Assembly: GCA_017551705.1 (NCBI GenBank)
Contig: JAFZLA010000071.1
Coordinates: 24,528-88,527, forward strand
From: Treponema sp.
Lineage (GTDB): Bacteria > Spirochaetota > Spirochaetia > Treponematales > Treponemataceae
Length of the DNA: 64,000 bases
Reading direction: 5' to 3'
The notes under the pieces: generated by a model
What the model was told of the DNA's origin: nothing
The model's input: only the letters and a program-made list of their open reading frames with translations
The model's database searches: none
Made by a program: the position numbers and the translations under genes
Shown: one piece after another, positions 52,170 through 60,947 of the stretch
Layout: each line of letters begins with the position of its first letter
How positions within the stretch are numbered: the stretch's first letter is position 1

Positions 52170-53564
52170 TTGGACGCGATTGATTTGACGCCAAAACAAA
52201 TTGTCGAGCGCCTTGACAATTACATAATCGGACAAAAGAACGCCAAGCGCAGCGTCGCGATCGCTCTTAGAAACCGCAGCCGCCGCCTAAAACTTTCGGA
52301 AGACATGCGCGACGAAGTGGCTCCCAAAAACATTTTGATGATTGGCCCCACCGGCGTAGGCAAGACCGAAATCGCCCGCCGCCTTGCAAAGTTGTGCGGC
52401 GCCCCATTTATCAAAGTTGAGGCCACAAAGTATTCGGAAATCGGATACGTCGGCCGCGACGTTGAGTCTATGATTCGCGACTTGATGGCCGTGGGCTACA
52501 AGATGGTCAAGGCCGAGATGGAAGACCAAATGCGCGGCCAGGCCAAAGAAAAAGTCGAGGAGCGCCTTTTGGACCTTTTGCTTCCCGGCAGCGGAAAAAA
52601 TCCCGAAGCCATCTTGATTCCCCCGGCGGACGACTCGCAAAAGGCGCCGGCCCAAGATTCAGCAAAACAAAAAGACATGAGCGACACCCGCGAAAAGTTC
52701 CGCCAAATGCTGCGCGAAGGAAAGTTGGAAAGCCGCGAGGTAGAGCTGACCGTCACAACTGGCCCCAAGGCGGCCAGCGGAATCGGATTTTTTAGCGGCG
52801 GAAACATGGACGACATCGAAAGCGCGATGCAAAGCATTCAGCAGATGGTGGCCGGAAACAAAAAAAAGCAAAGACAAGTAACCGTGGCCGAGGCGCGCAA
52901 CATCTTGACCGAAGAAATTTTGGACAGCATGCTGGACGCTGAAAAATGCGCCGAGGCCGCCAAAGAAAGAGTGGAGCAGAGCGGAATTGTATTCATCGAC
53001 GAAATTGACAAAATCGCCGTTCACGGAGAGACCCACGGCCAGTCGGTTTCGCGCGAGGGCGTCCAGCGCGACATTCTTCCGATTGTCGAAGGAAGCCATG
53101 TCAACACCCGCTACGGAGTGGTGGACACAAAGCACATTTTGTTCATCGCCGCCGGCGCCTTTAGTCTTTCTAAGCCAAGCGACTTGATTCCAGAATTGCA
53201 GGGCCGCTTTCCGTTGCGCGTCGAATTGGACTCGCTGCACAAGGAAGACTTTAAGCGCATTTTGCTTGAGCCAAAGAACGCGCTCATCAAGCAGTACAAG
53301 GCGCTTTTGGAAACAGAAGGCGTGAACGTAGAATTCGCGCCCGAGGCCATCGACCGCATGACGACAATCGCCGAGGAGGTCAACGCCAAGGCCGAGAACA
53401 TCGGCGCGCGCCGCCTTCACACGATTATGGAAAAAGTGCTCGAAGACATTTCGTTTGAGGCCGACGAGCACAATGGCCAGACGATTACGATTGACGCGGC
53501 CTTTGTTGACGACAAGCTCAAGGACATCTCTTCAAGCGAAGACTTGTCGCGCTACATTTTGTAG
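52170..53564 (+). CDS. hslU: ATP-dependent protease ATPase subunit HslU (ClpY)
   Basis: 464 residues, AAA+ unfoldase feeding HslV. LTPKQIVERLDNYIIGQKNAKRSVAIALRNR opens the protein, Walker A is GPTGVGKTE, pore loop ATKYSEIGYVGRDVESMIRDL, the intermediate I-domain spans about 110-250, Walker B is IVFIDEIDKIA, and the C-terminal RYIL tail docks into HslV. Begins with TTG directly after the hslV stop, with GAGGAA about ten bases upstream; tight coupling ensures stoichiometric subunits. Confidence 0.95.
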   Translation: MDAIDLTPKQIVERLDNYIIGQKNAKRSVAIALRNRSRRLKLSEDMRDEVAPKNILMIGPTGVGKTEIARRLAKLCGAPFIKVEATKYSEIGYVGRDVESMIRDLMAVGYKMVKAEMEDQMRGQAKEKVEERLLDLLLPGSGKNPEAILIPPADDSQKAPAQDSAKQKDMSDTREKFRQMLREGKLESREVELTVTTGPKAASGIGFFSGGNMDDIESAMQSIQQMVAGNKKKQRQVTVAEARNILTEEILDSMLDAEKCAEAAKERVEQSGIVFIDEIDKIAVHGETHGQSVSREGVQRDILPIVEGSHVNTRYGVVDTKHILFIAAGAFSLSKPSDLIPELQGRFPLRVELDSLHKEDFKRILLEPKNALIKQYKALLETEGVNVEFAPEAIDRMTTIAEEVNAKAENIGARRLHTIMEKVLEDISFEADEHNGQTITIDAAFVDDKLKDISSSEDLSRYIL

Positions 53565-53572
53565 GCTTCTAA

Positions 53573-54139
53573 ATGGCCGGCGCGAAGATTTTTTTGGAGC
53601 TGTATTGGACTTTCTTTAAGATTGGAGCCGTCACTTTTGGCGGCGGCCTTTCCATGCTTCCGATAATCGACCGCGAGCTTTGCCAAAAAAGGTCTTGGGT
53701 CACCCAAGAGGAGTTGATTGACTATTACGCGATTGGCCAAGTGACACCAGGAATCGTGGCCGTCAACGTGGCCACTTTTTGCGGCCACAAGCTAAAAGGC
53801 ACTTTGGGCGGAATTGTAGCCACCCTTGCCGTCGTTACCCCTTCGGTAATCGTAATAACTTTGCTGGCCTCTTGCATAAGCGCCTTTGACAAGCTTCCCG
53901 TCATAAAAAGAGCCTTTATGGGAATCAACGTGGCGGTCGCCGCCAACTTGAGCTTTTCGGTAATTAAATTTTTCAAAAAAAGCGTGGTGTCAGTCGTGGG
54001 CTTTGTTCTGTTCGCGGCGGCTTTTGTCCTTGTCTTTTTTTGCAAGTTCAGCGCGGTCCTGGTGATTTTGGCGTCGGGCCTTTTGGGAGCGGCTCTTTTT
54101 GGCGCGCGTAAAGTTGTTTGCAAGGAGGACCAAGAATGA
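53573..54139 (+). CDS. chrA: Chromate transporter half, ChrA domain 1
   Basis: 188 residues with about five membrane helices, a single-domain CHR-family protein. It starts FLELYWTFFKIGAVTFGGGLSMLPIIDRELCQKRSWVTQEELIDYYAIGQVTPGIVAVNVATFCGHKLKG, the family's conserved GGG and PG-x-x-x-x-N blocks. Short CHR proteins occur as pairs that form a heterodimer, here with the next gene. They export chromate or transport related anions; in anaerobes the real substrate is often unknown. It lies eight bases after hslU and overlaps its partner by four (ATGA). Confidence 0.88.
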   Translation: MAGAKIFLELYWTFFKIGAVTFGGGLSMLPIIDRELCQKRSWVTQEELIDYYAIGQVTPGIVAVNVATFCGHKLKGTLGGIVATLAVVTPSVIVITLLASCISAFDKLPVIKRAFMGINVAVAANLSFSVIKFFKKSVVSVVGFVLFAAAFVLVFFCKFSAVLVILASGLLGAALFGARKVVCKEDQE

Positions 54140-54729
54140 GCGCGCCGTCCTTGATTGAGCTTTTTGCCATTTTCTTTTGCATAGGCCTCTTTACAATCGG
54201 CGGCGGCTTGGTTGCAATAACCTCGATGCAGCAAATTGTCGTGGGCCGCGGCTGGATTACAAGCGAGCGCTTTTTTAACATGGTGGCCATTTCCGAAAGC
54301 ACGCCTGGCCCAATCGGCGTCAACATGGCAACGTATATCGGCTGCGAGTTCCATGGATTTTTGGGCGGCGTTGTCGCAACTCTTGGCGAGGTTCTTCCTT
54401 CGCTGATATGCATAATCCTTATCGCAAAGTTTTTTACCCGCTTCCAAGAAAAGCCGCTTGTTAAGTCTGTGTTCGCCTGTTTGCGGCCGGTCACTGCCGG
54501 CGTCGTTCTTGTGGTGTGCGCGCAGATTTTTTCGCTTTCGCTGTTAAATTTAAGCGCGGTCTCGGATAATGCAAGCGGCGGCTTTGTCGGCCTTGAGTCG
54601 TTGACGGGCTTGTTTAGATGGAAGAGCCTTGCCTTTTACGCTGCGGCCCTTTTGGCGCTCTTTAAGACAAAAGTCCACCCTATAGCCATAGTCTTTGCGG
54701 GCGCCCTTTTTGGAATCGTTTTCTTGTAA
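54136..54729 (+). CDS. chrA: Chromate transporter half, ChrA domain 2
   Basis: 197 residues, the second short CHR protein. Its start LIELFAIFFCIGLFTIGGGLVAITSMQQIVVGRGWITSERFFNMVAISESTPGPIGVNMATYIG parallels the first protein, with the same GGG loop and PGP-x-G-x-N. Membrane helices continue to the C-terminus. ATG 54136 is preferred to one 18 bases upstream since GGAGGA precedes it. It is coupled to chrA domain 1 by overlap. Confidence 0.88.
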   Translation: MSAPSLIELFAIFFCIGLFTIGGGLVAITSMQQIVVGRGWITSERFFNMVAISESTPGPIGVNMATYIGCEFHGFLGGVVATLGEVLPSLICIILIAKFFTRFQEKPLVKSVFACLRPVTAGVVLVVCAQIFSLSLLNLSAVSDNASGGFVGLESLTGLFRWKSLAFYAAALLALFKTKVHPIAIVFAGALFGIVFL

Positions 54730-54772
54730 TTTCCTCTAGCGGAATTGTAAAAACTGTGCTAGGATATACTGA

Positions 54773-56194
54773 ATGAACGGCCTGTACTTTTTTTTGCTAG
54801 GACACCAAAACAACATAATTCTTGCCTTGCAGTCAATTTGCGGCATCATAGTGTTCTTGACTTTATTGACGCAAAACCTTTCCAAGCGCAGAAAAATTGC
54901 GATTTTCTTTTTGGAACTCAGCGTCATTTTGCTTTTGGGCTCCGGCCGCGTCTTTAACATCCACAAGTGGGACGTAAGGCAAAGCCTTTGGTGGATTTCT
55001 AGAGTTGCAAAATTTGGCGAATACCTTTCGGCGCTTTTGGTTATTTTTTGGGTCAACTTTTACCTAAAGGATTTGTTCAAAAAAGAAGGCGGCATGCAAA
55101 ACTGCCAGACGCGGCTTTTTGTGGCGGACATTTTCTTGTACATGGGCTTGGTCATGCTCATAGTCTCCCAGTTCACAAATTTTTATTACTACTTTGACGA
55201 GGCCAACCACTACCGCCGTTCCTACGGAAGAATGGTGTCGAACATTTTTCCCGTAATAGCCTTGGTCTTGCAAGCCTCTTGCATGATCCGACATTTTAAC
55301 AAGTTTTCAAACGCCATTCGCATACCGGTAATTCTTTTTGTCACAGTTCCGATTTTGGCGACAGTCCTTCAGCAAAAAACGCAGGGCCTTTCGCTTGTCG
55401 ACATATCCTCGTCGATTGTGGCAATTTCGATTTACGTTTTTGCAATCCAAGACATGAACCATGAGATAGAGCGCGCTCATAAAATGGAAATCGAAATCTT
55501 GGAGCGCTACAAAAAGGAATTGGAGGAAACCGTTCAAAAGCGCACTTACGAACTTCGCCTTGCCAACGAAAAGGCCGAGCGCCTTTTGCTTAACATTCTT
55601 CCCAAAGACGTGGCCCAAGAATTGACCGACAATCCCGACAAGACCATTTCCAAAAAGTACCCCAACGCAACTGTTTTGTTCACCGACATCGTGGGCTTTA
55701 CCAAAATGAGCGGCTCAATGACGGCCGAAGAAACGGTCACCATGCTCAACAAGATGACAAGCCTCTTTGACGAGCGCTCAAAAAGGGAAGGGGTCGAAAA
55801 AATCAAGACAATCGGAGACGCCTACATGGCAGTGACTGGCCTCAGCGACCAAGAAGAGAACGACGGCGCCGAACGCATGATTCGCTTTGCCCAAGGACTT
55901 TTGCAGGACGTTCAAACTTTCAACGAGACTTCTTCAAACCAAATTCAAATCCGAATCGGAATCAATTCGGGGAACCTTGTCGCCGGCGTCATCGGAAAGA
56001 TAAAGTTCATCTACGATGTTTGGGGCGACACGGTCAATGTCGCAAGCCGCATGGAAGCCTCCGGCGAGCCTATGCGCGTTCATGTTTCCCAAAGCGTTTA
56101 CGAGCAAACCAAGGACAATTTTTTGTGGCAGGGCCCAGTTCAAGTTGACGTCAAAGGCAAGGGCCTTATGAACGGCTACTTTTTGCAAGCCTAG
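54773..56194 (+). CDS. Membrane-bound class III adenylate/guanylate cyclase
   Basis: 473 residues. Residues 1-240 contain six or seven hydrophobic helices in an MHYT/7TM-like sensor region, then a coiled coil (EIERAHKMEIEILERYKKELEETVQKRTYELRLANEKAERLL), then the cyclase domain. The metal-binding Asp residues are in VLFTDIVGF and TIGDAYMA. EKIKTIGD (Lys), DVWGDTVNVASRME (Asp, Asn, Arg) give the Lys-Asp pair that selects ATP, so adenylate cyclase is likely. The linker LLLNILPKDVAQEL is typical. It signals an envelope-side or membrane cue; the ligand is unknown. Its stop is followed by a terminator. Confidence 0.9.
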   Translation: MNGLYFFLLGHQNNIILALQSICGIIVFLTLLTQNLSKRRKIAIFFLELSVILLLGSGRVFNIHKWDVRQSLWWISRVAKFGEYLSALLVIFWVNFYLKDLFKKEGGMQNCQTRLFVADIFLYMGLVMLIVSQFTNFYYYFDEANHYRRSYGRMVSNIFPVIALVLQASCMIRHFNKFSNAIRIPVILFVTVPILATVLQQKTQGLSLVDISSSIVAISIYVFAIQDMNHEIERAHKMEIEILERYKKELEETVQKRTYELRLANEKAERLLLNILPKDVAQELTDNPDKTISKKYPNATVLFTDIVGFTKMSGSMTAEETVTMLNKMTSLFDERSKREGVEKIKTIGDAYMAVTGLSDQEENDGAERMIRFAQGLLQDVQTFNETSSNQIQIRIGINSGNLVAGVIGKIKFIYDVWGDTVNVASRMEASGEPMRVHVSQSVYEQTKDNFLWQGPVQVDVKGKGLMNGYFLQA

Positions 56195-56218
56195 AACGAA
56201 CCAGCGACGGCCAAAAAA

Positions 56219-56247
56219 AAACGCCGCCCAAAGGGACGGCGTTTTTT
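56219..56247. terminator. Bidirectional intrinsic terminator
   Basis: ACGCCG-CCC-AAA-GGG-A-CGGCGT hairpin flanked by a run of A on the left and of T on the right, so it ends transcription of both the cyclase and the convergent GGGtGRT gene. Confidence 0.88.
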
Positions 56248-56268
56248 AGTCATTTGTCACAATGACAA

Positions 56269-57306
56269 TTAGAAAGAGCCGGCAACTGCGACGGCGCAAG
56301 CTACGGTGCAGCCTACCATCGGGTTGTTGCCCAGTCCCATAAAGCCCATCATCTCAACGTGAGCCGGAACTGAAGAAGATCCCGCGAACTGAGCGTCCGA
56401 GTGCATTCTTCCGAGCGTGTCGGTAAAGCCGTAAGAGGCCGGGCCGGCGGCCATGTTGTCCGGGTGCAAGGTGCGTCCTGTTCCGCCGCCAGAAGCTACA
56501 GAGAAGTACTTCTTTCCGGCGAGCAAGCGCTCTTTCTTGTATGTTCCTGCAACGGGGTGCTGGAAGCGTGTCGGGTTTGTTGAGTTTCCTGTGATTGAAA
56601 CGTCAACGTCCTCGTGCCACATGATGGCTACGCCCTCGCGGACGTCGTCGGCGCCGTAGCACTTAACGATGAGGCGGTCGGGGTTGCTTCCGTAGGGAAC
56701 TTCCTTAACGATTTTGAGAGCCTTGTCGGTTCCCTGTCCGTTAAAGTAGTCAAATTCAGTCTGAACGTAAGTAAAGCCGTTGATGCGGCTGATGATTTGC
56801 GCGGCGTCCTTTCCAAGGCCGTTGAGGATTACGCGAAGCTTGTTCTTGCGAACCTTGTTGGCGTTGGCGGCGATTTTAATCGCTCCTTCGGCGGCGGCAA
56901 AAGACTCGTGGCCGGCCAAGAAGGCAAAGCACTGTGTCTCTTCGCTAAGCAAGCGGGCGCCCAAGTTTCCGTGTCCAAGTCCAACCTTGCGGTCGTCGGC
57001 TACAGAGCCTGGCAAGCAGAAAGCCTGCAAGCCTTTTCCGATGTTGGCGGCGGCTGTCGAGCCAGTCTTGTCGCCTGACTTTTCGGCTTCCTTGATGGCG
57101 ATGGCGCTTCCCAAAACGTAAGCCCATTTGGCGTCTTCAAAACAAATCTGCTGTGTTGACTGGCAGATGTCGTAGGGGTCAAAGCCGCGAGCCTTGCAAA
57201 GTTCGCGGGCCTCGTTCAAGCCGGCTTCGCCTTCCTTAAATCCGTACTCTTTAAGAGCCTTGTTCACCTGAGGAATTCGGCCTTCAAAATCTTCAAACAA
57301 TGCCAT
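56269..57306 (-). CDS. GGGtGRT protein
   Basis: 345 residues named for its motif, SVASGGGTGRTLHPDNMAAGPASYGFTDTLGRMHSD. Other conserved-looking parts are FDPYDICQSTQQICFEDAKWAYVLG, GLQAFCLPGSVADDRKVGLGHGNLGARLL and the hydrophobic C-terminal GLGNNPMVGCTVACAVAVAGSF. Several Cys residues (CQSTQQIC, CLPG, CTVAC) could bind a cluster. Function unknown. It lies 17 bases downstream of a NifU-like gene, as in other bacteria where the two are linked, so a role in iron-sulfur or redox chemistry is inferred. ATG 57306 follows AGGAGG. Confidence 0.85.
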   Translation of the reverse strand: MALFEDFEGRIPQVNKALKEYGFKEGEAGLNEARELCKARGFDPYDICQSTQQICFEDAKWAYVLGSAIAIKEAEKSGDKTGSTAAANIGKGLQAFCLPGSVADDRKVGLGHGNLGARLLSEETQCFAFLAGHESFAAAEGAIKIAANANKVRKNKLRVILNGLGKDAAQIISRINGFTYVQTEFDYFNGQGTDKALKIVKEVPYGSNPDRLIVKCYGADDVREGVAIMWHEDVDVSITGNSTNPTRFQHPVAGTYKKERLLAGKKYFSVASGGGTGRTLHPDNMAAGPASYGFTDTLGRMHSDAQFAGSSSVPAHVEMMGFMGLGNNPMVGCTVACAVAVAGSF

Positions 57307-57323
57307 AGTGTCCTTCCTCCTGA

Positions 57324-58025
57324 TTACTCTTTGCGGGGGTCAATGAGCTTGACCATGCCCTGGTCGGCGGTGACGCGTCCGTAGTGAGTGCGGGCGCCTT
57401 CGATGGCTTCCTGCGCGGGCTTTCCGGCCTTGAGCGCGTCCATCAATTTGCCAAAGTTGATGCAGTTGTAGCCGATGATTTGTCCGTCTTTGTCAACGGC
57501 GCAAGTCTCGACGTAGCCTTCTGTCATTTCCAAATAGCGGGGGCCAGTCTTGCGCGTGGCGAACATAGTTCCGACCTGCGAGCGCAAGTTCTTTCCCAAG
57601 TCTTCCAAAGAGGCGCCGACCTTGAGTCCGTCCTTTGAGTAGGCTGACTGGGTGCGTCCGTAAACGATTTGCATAAAGAGTTCGCGCATGGCGGTGTTGA
57701 TCGCGTCGCAAACCAAGTCTGTGTTCAAGGCTTCGAGCAAAGTCTTTCCAATCAAGATTTCGCTGGCCATGGCGGCTGAGTGGGTCATTCCCGAGCAGCC
57801 GATTGTCTCAACCAAAGCCTCTTCGATGATGCCGTTCTTAACGTTCAAAGAAAGCTTGCAGGCGCCTTGCTGGGGGGCGCACCAACCGATTCCGTGCGTA
57901 AATCCAGAAACGTCTTCAATTTTTTTTACCTTGACCCATTCTCCCTCTTCGGGAATCGGGGCCGGTCCATGATACGCGCCCTTAGCCAAGGGACACATAT
58001 GCTCCACTTCAGCAGTGTAAGTCAT
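57324..58025 (-). CDS. NifU-like iron-sulfur scaffold-type protein
   Basis: 233 residues. The N-terminal 130 residues resemble the IscU/NifU scaffold fold: GWCAPQQGACKLSLNVKNGIIEEALVETIGCSGMTHSAAMASEILIGKTLLEAL, with Cys at CAPQ, ACKL and IGCSG that could hold a cluster. The C-terminal extension (YVETCAVDKDGQIIGYNCINFGKLMDALK) adds two more Cys. It is longer than plain IscU. ATG 58025 has AGGAG. It leads the GGGtGRT gene in a two-gene operon; no iscS/sufS is near, so whether it assembles clusters or uses one is open. Confidence 0.8.
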   Translation of the reverse strand: MTYTAEVEHMCPLAKGAYHGPAPIPEEGEWVKVKKIEDVSGFTHGIGWCAPQQGACKLSLNVKNGIIEEALVETIGCSGMTHSAAMASEILIGKTLLEALNTDLVCDAINTAMRELFMQIVYGRTQSAYSKDGLKVGASLEDLGKNLRSQVGTMFATRKTGPRYLEMTEGYVETCAVDKDGQIIGYNCINFGKLMDALKAGKPAQEAIEGARTHYGRVTADQGMVKLIDPRKE

Positions 58026-58079
58026 GTTTCGCTCCTATAAGATATAGTTTGAATAAAATAGCGCATTTTGCAAAAGTTT

Positions 58080-59087
58080 TCAAGACGCGGTGTTCGGCTT
58101 TTGGGTTTTCTTGTCCAAAACAAAGCCCAAAACGCAGAGAATCACGCCGCAAACGGCCGCCGCCGCGCCCCAAATTTTCATGTGGCAGAAGATTTTTGTC
58201 GTATAAGACAAAATTGCCTCGTAAACGCCTTTGTGAATGTTGGGGCCGGCAACTTCGGAAATAATCTGCGGAAGAACCGCGGCCAAAAGCGCTCCAATCA
58301 GCAAAAGCAAGGCGCCGTCCACAATTGCCGGAATTGAAATGTACTTGAACATGGCAAAGGCGTTCATGTTTATCAAGAAAATGACCAGGGCCAACAGCGC
58401 GCAAACCGCGACAAAGATGATGAACATTTTAAGCTCAAGCCAGGCGGCGATTGCCTTTACGGCGTCAAGCGCTTGCGAGCCTTCCGCTTTGACTTCGTCA
58501 AGGCTTGCGGTGATTTGGGGAAGCGTCTTTTTTATTGAATTTTCAACCGCCGAGTCCATGCCGGTCCTGTCGACAGTTTCTCCGGTGTGCTTTTCGTACA
58601 AGTCGATTGATTTGTACAAGACTTTCTTTACGTCGGCGGGGTTCACTTCAAGCTCGGACTTTGTTCCGGCCAGATAATCTATGACTTCCTCGCCATATTT
58701 GTCGACAAAGGCCGACATTTCCGGAGAGGCCAAGATGTCCGCGACAAATTCTGGGCTTGCGCTGACGCCGGCTTGGTCAAGGCAGTCTTTGACAATCGCG
58801 TTCAGGTCAAGGTCCTTCAAATCTTCCGCGCTAAAGTTGAACTCAAAGTTTTCAAAATCGGTTCCCTCAAAGGACATGTTGGCCAAAACCGCGACTTGCT
58901 CGCCGGGGTAGAAGAGGCCGCTTTTGTTCTGTTGAACGGGGGCCTTTGAAACCGGCTTTAGCATTTGCGACGCGATGTTTGTGATTGTCGAATAGCTAAA
59001 GTTGAAGCGGACAACTCCAAGCAAGAGCGTCGCGAACAAACAAAGCGCGAACGCAATGCTCAACAATACAGAGAAAAACTTTTTCAT
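58080..59087 (-). CDS. Membrane protein of unknown function
   Basis: 335 residues, not recognised. N-terminal hydrophobic anchor or signal (FSVLLSIAFALCLFATLLLGVV), a long acidic extracytoplasmic region of about 180 residues (SFEGTDFENFEFNFSAEDLKDLDLNAIV...), then three to four membrane helices (about 215-245, 255-280 and 300-325) and a short basic tail. The shape, an outside domain between a first helix and a helical bundle, suggests a sensor or channel-like envelope protein. It is about 55 bases upstream of the NifU-like operon and read the same way. ATG 59087 follows AAGGAG. Confidence 0.7.
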   Translation of the reverse strand: MKKFFSVLLSIAFALCLFATLLLGVVRFNFSYSTITNIASQMLKPVSKAPVQQNKSGLFYPGEQVAVLANMSFEGTDFENFEFNFSAEDLKDLDLNAIVKDCLDQAGVSASPEFVADILASPEMSAFVDKYGEEVIDYLAGTKSELEVNPADVKKVLYKSIDLYEKHTGETVDRTGMDSAVENSIKKTLPQITASLDEVKAEGSQALDAVKAIAAWLELKMFIIFVAVCALLALVIFLINMNAFAMFKYISIPAIVDGALLLLIGALLAAVLPQIISEVAGPNIHKGVYEAILSYTTKIFCHMKIWGAAAAVCGVILCVLGFVLDKKTQKPNTAS

Positions 59088-59130
59088 AATTGGACTCCTT
59101 TTTAGGTAGGGTAGCGTCTGAAAGACGCGG

Positions 59131-59158
59131 TGACCCCGCTCGAAATTACGATTGGGGT
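59131..59158. repeat. Inverted repeat between rubrerythrin and the membrane protein gene
   Basis: GACCCC pairs with GGGGTC across a loop (59131-59158), next to a second small hairpin GCGTC-TGAAA-GACGC just to the left. No T-run follows, so it may be a processing or read-through-limiting structure. Confidence 0.5.
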
Positions 59159-59185
59159 CTTGCCAGCAAAATCACGAGCGGCCCG

Positions 59186-59725
59186 CTACCAATTTTCCGC
59201 GCTGACTTCAAAGTAGCTTTGCGGGTGGGCGCAAACGGGGCAGGCGGCCGGAGCCTTTGTTCCGACTACGATGTGTCCGCAGTTGCGGCATTCCCAAACT
59301 TTGACTTCGCTCTTTTCAAAGACTTTGGCAGTCTCGACGTTCTTCAAAAGGGCGCGGTAGCGTTCCTCGTGGCGCTTTTCAATCGCTCCCACCATGCGGA
59401 ATTTGGCGGCCAAGGCCTTGAAGCCTTCTTCTTCGGCTGTCTTGGCAAAGCCTTCGTACATGTCGGTCCACTCAAAGTTTTCGCCGTCGGCCGCCGCTCC
59501 CAAGTTTTGGGCGGTGCTTCCCAACTCGCCAAGCTCCTTGAACCACATTTTGGCGTGCTCTTTTTCGTTGTCGGCCGTGGCCAAGAAAATGGCCGAGATT
59601 TGCTCAAAGCCCTCTTTTTTTGCCACGCTGGCAAAGTAAGTGTACTTGTTTCTTGCCTGAGACTCGCCGGCAAAGGCTGTCTGCAAGTTCTTTTCGGTTT
59701 GCGTTCCCGCGTATTGGTTTGACAT
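59186..59725 (-). CDS. rbr: Rubrerythrin
   Basis: 179 residues. Non-haem diiron peroxidase that removes hydrogen peroxide in anaerobes. Ferritin-like four-helix domain with the E-x-x-x/E-x-x-H ligands ([57 protein letters not shown]) and a C-terminal rubredoxin domain with CRNC and CPVC cysteine pairs. ATG 59725 follows GGAGG; an upstream in-frame Met is less likely. It is divergent from the outer-membrane-protein gene at 59877. Confidence 0.94.
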   Translation of the reverse strand: MSNQYAGTQTEKNLQTAFAGESQARNKYTYFASVAKKEGFEQISAIFLATADNEKEHAKMWFKELGELGSTAQNLGAAADGENFEWTDMYEGFAKTAEEEGFKALAAKFRMVGAIEKRHEERYRALLKNVETAKVFEKSEVKVWECRNCGHIVVGTKAPAACPVCAHPQSYFEVSAENW

Positions 59726-59813
59726 AGATTCCTCCAAAAAAATGTATGTTCTACCATTCTAGCGCGCTTTTTAGTATTTTTCCAGCGAAATTTTATGCAG
59801 GCGCCGCGCGTTG

Positions 59814-59842
59814 TTGCCAAAACCCGCGCGATTCGATATAAT
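59814..59842 (+). promoter_or_regulatory. Promoter for the outer-membrane-protein operon
   Basis: TTGCCA (59814-59819), a 17-base spacer and perfect TATAAT (59837-59842), about 35 bases ahead of the ATG at 59877. Confidence 0.65.
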
Positions 59843-59876
59843 GTTCGCTAAGTTTTTACTATAAATGGAGAATGCC

Positions 59877-60905
59877 ATGAAAAAAATTATTTTGTCTTTG
59901 ACAGCTGGCCTTTTGGCCTTGGGAGCGGCTTGGTCATACAATCCGCCGGTGCAGGGGGAGAACCTCTTTTATCTTAGCCATCCGGAGCTTTTGACAGGCG
60001 GAAACTCCACCGCAGGCGGCGGAATTGAGTCCGTCATTCCCGCCAGCGGAACCTTGAACCCCGCTTTGGTAGGTTTGGAAGAGCGCGTCAGCCTTGACTT
60101 GGGCTACACAGCCATGATCAACGGCTTGGACAAGTCTCGCGGCAACAAAAAATACGCCCAAGCCTTTGGAACTGGAATCTTGATTCCCACAGACTGGGCC
60201 ACTTTTGGCGGAGAGATTCAGGGAATCTTCAGCGAATTTAGCAACATGCCTTTGGGAAACAGCATTCACTTCAAGTCATTCGCTGCCAAGCAGTTTATGG
60301 ACAAGCTTTACATTGGCGTGGGCTTGGGCTTTGGCTACGAAACAAAGTTCCTCAAGGACTGGATGTTGACTGCCGACGTGGGCGCGATTTACGATTTTGG
60401 CGACTTGGGCTTCCTCAAGAATTTCCGTGTTGCCGCCACAGCCAACAACCTTGGAAAGACTTTGGGATCTGACCGCAACTGGCAGGGCTACCCCTCAATG
60501 TTTACATTCAGAGGCGGAGCCGCGGCGGAATTGATTCAGGCCAAAAACTTTGTTTTGGGCCTTTCTTTGGATGTAACCACTCCGCTTTTCATGAATTTAA
60601 TAATTGACTCTGGTGTTCAAATGCGCATTTGCGACTTTGTCCAAATCAATTCCTCTTGGGAATGGAACGCTGAGGAAGCCTGGGACGGCCACAATTCTTG
60701 GCTCCCGACTATCGGCGTCGTTTTCAAGTTCAACATTGGAATGGGCAACAGCAACTTTGTAAAGAAGCATGATTGGACTAAGAGCGAGCTATGTCCGTCC
60801 GCCGCATGGAAGAATGTTGACATGGACATCAACATGATTGGCGTCGGCGCCGTTTTGCGCTTGGGCCAAAAAGACAAATCAGGTCCGGACATTGAATTAG
60901 AATAG
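59877..60905 (+). CDS. Putative outer-membrane beta-barrel protein
   Basis: 342 residues. Signal peptide MKKIILSLTAGLLALGAAWS, then GGNSTAGGGIESVIPASGTLNPALVGLEERVSLDLGYTAMI, a Pro/Asn-Pro-Ala start like that of FadL/PorV-type barrels. The rest alternates short amphipathic strands: FGTGILIPTDWATFGGEIQGIF, KLYIGVGLGFGYETKF, SMFTFRGGAAAELI and a final INMIGVGAVLRLGQ. Substrate or partner is unknown. The next gene, 42 bases on, encodes an OmpA-domain protein, so the pair may build an outer-membrane assembly. ATG 59877 has GGAGA. A small hairpin (GGCTT-TATT-AAGCC) follows it. Confidence 0.7.
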   Translation: MKKIILSLTAGLLALGAAWSYNPPVQGENLFYLSHPELLTGGNSTAGGGIESVIPASGTLNPALVGLEERVSLDLGYTAMINGLDKSRGNKKYAQAFGTGILIPTDWATFGGEIQGIFSEFSNMPLGNSIHFKSFAAKQFMDKLYIGVGLGFGYETKFLKDWMLTADVGAIYDFGDLGFLKNFRVAATANNLGKTLGSDRNWQGYPSMFTFRGGAAAELIQAKNFVLGLSLDVTTPLFMNLIIDSGVQMRICDFVQINSSWEWNAEEAWDGHNSWLPTIGVVFKFNIGMGNSNFVKKHDWTKSELCPSAAWKNVDMDINMIGVGAVLRLGQKDKSGPDIELE

Positions 60906-60947
60906 TAGGCTTTATTAAGCCGATTTTACTGATTGGGAGTGTTTGCA

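Noticed and set aside
54765..54770. TATACT as a -10 box for the cyclase gene
   Set aside because: It ends two bases before the ATG, which would start the transcript inside the gene. AGGA in the same place fits better as a ribosome site.
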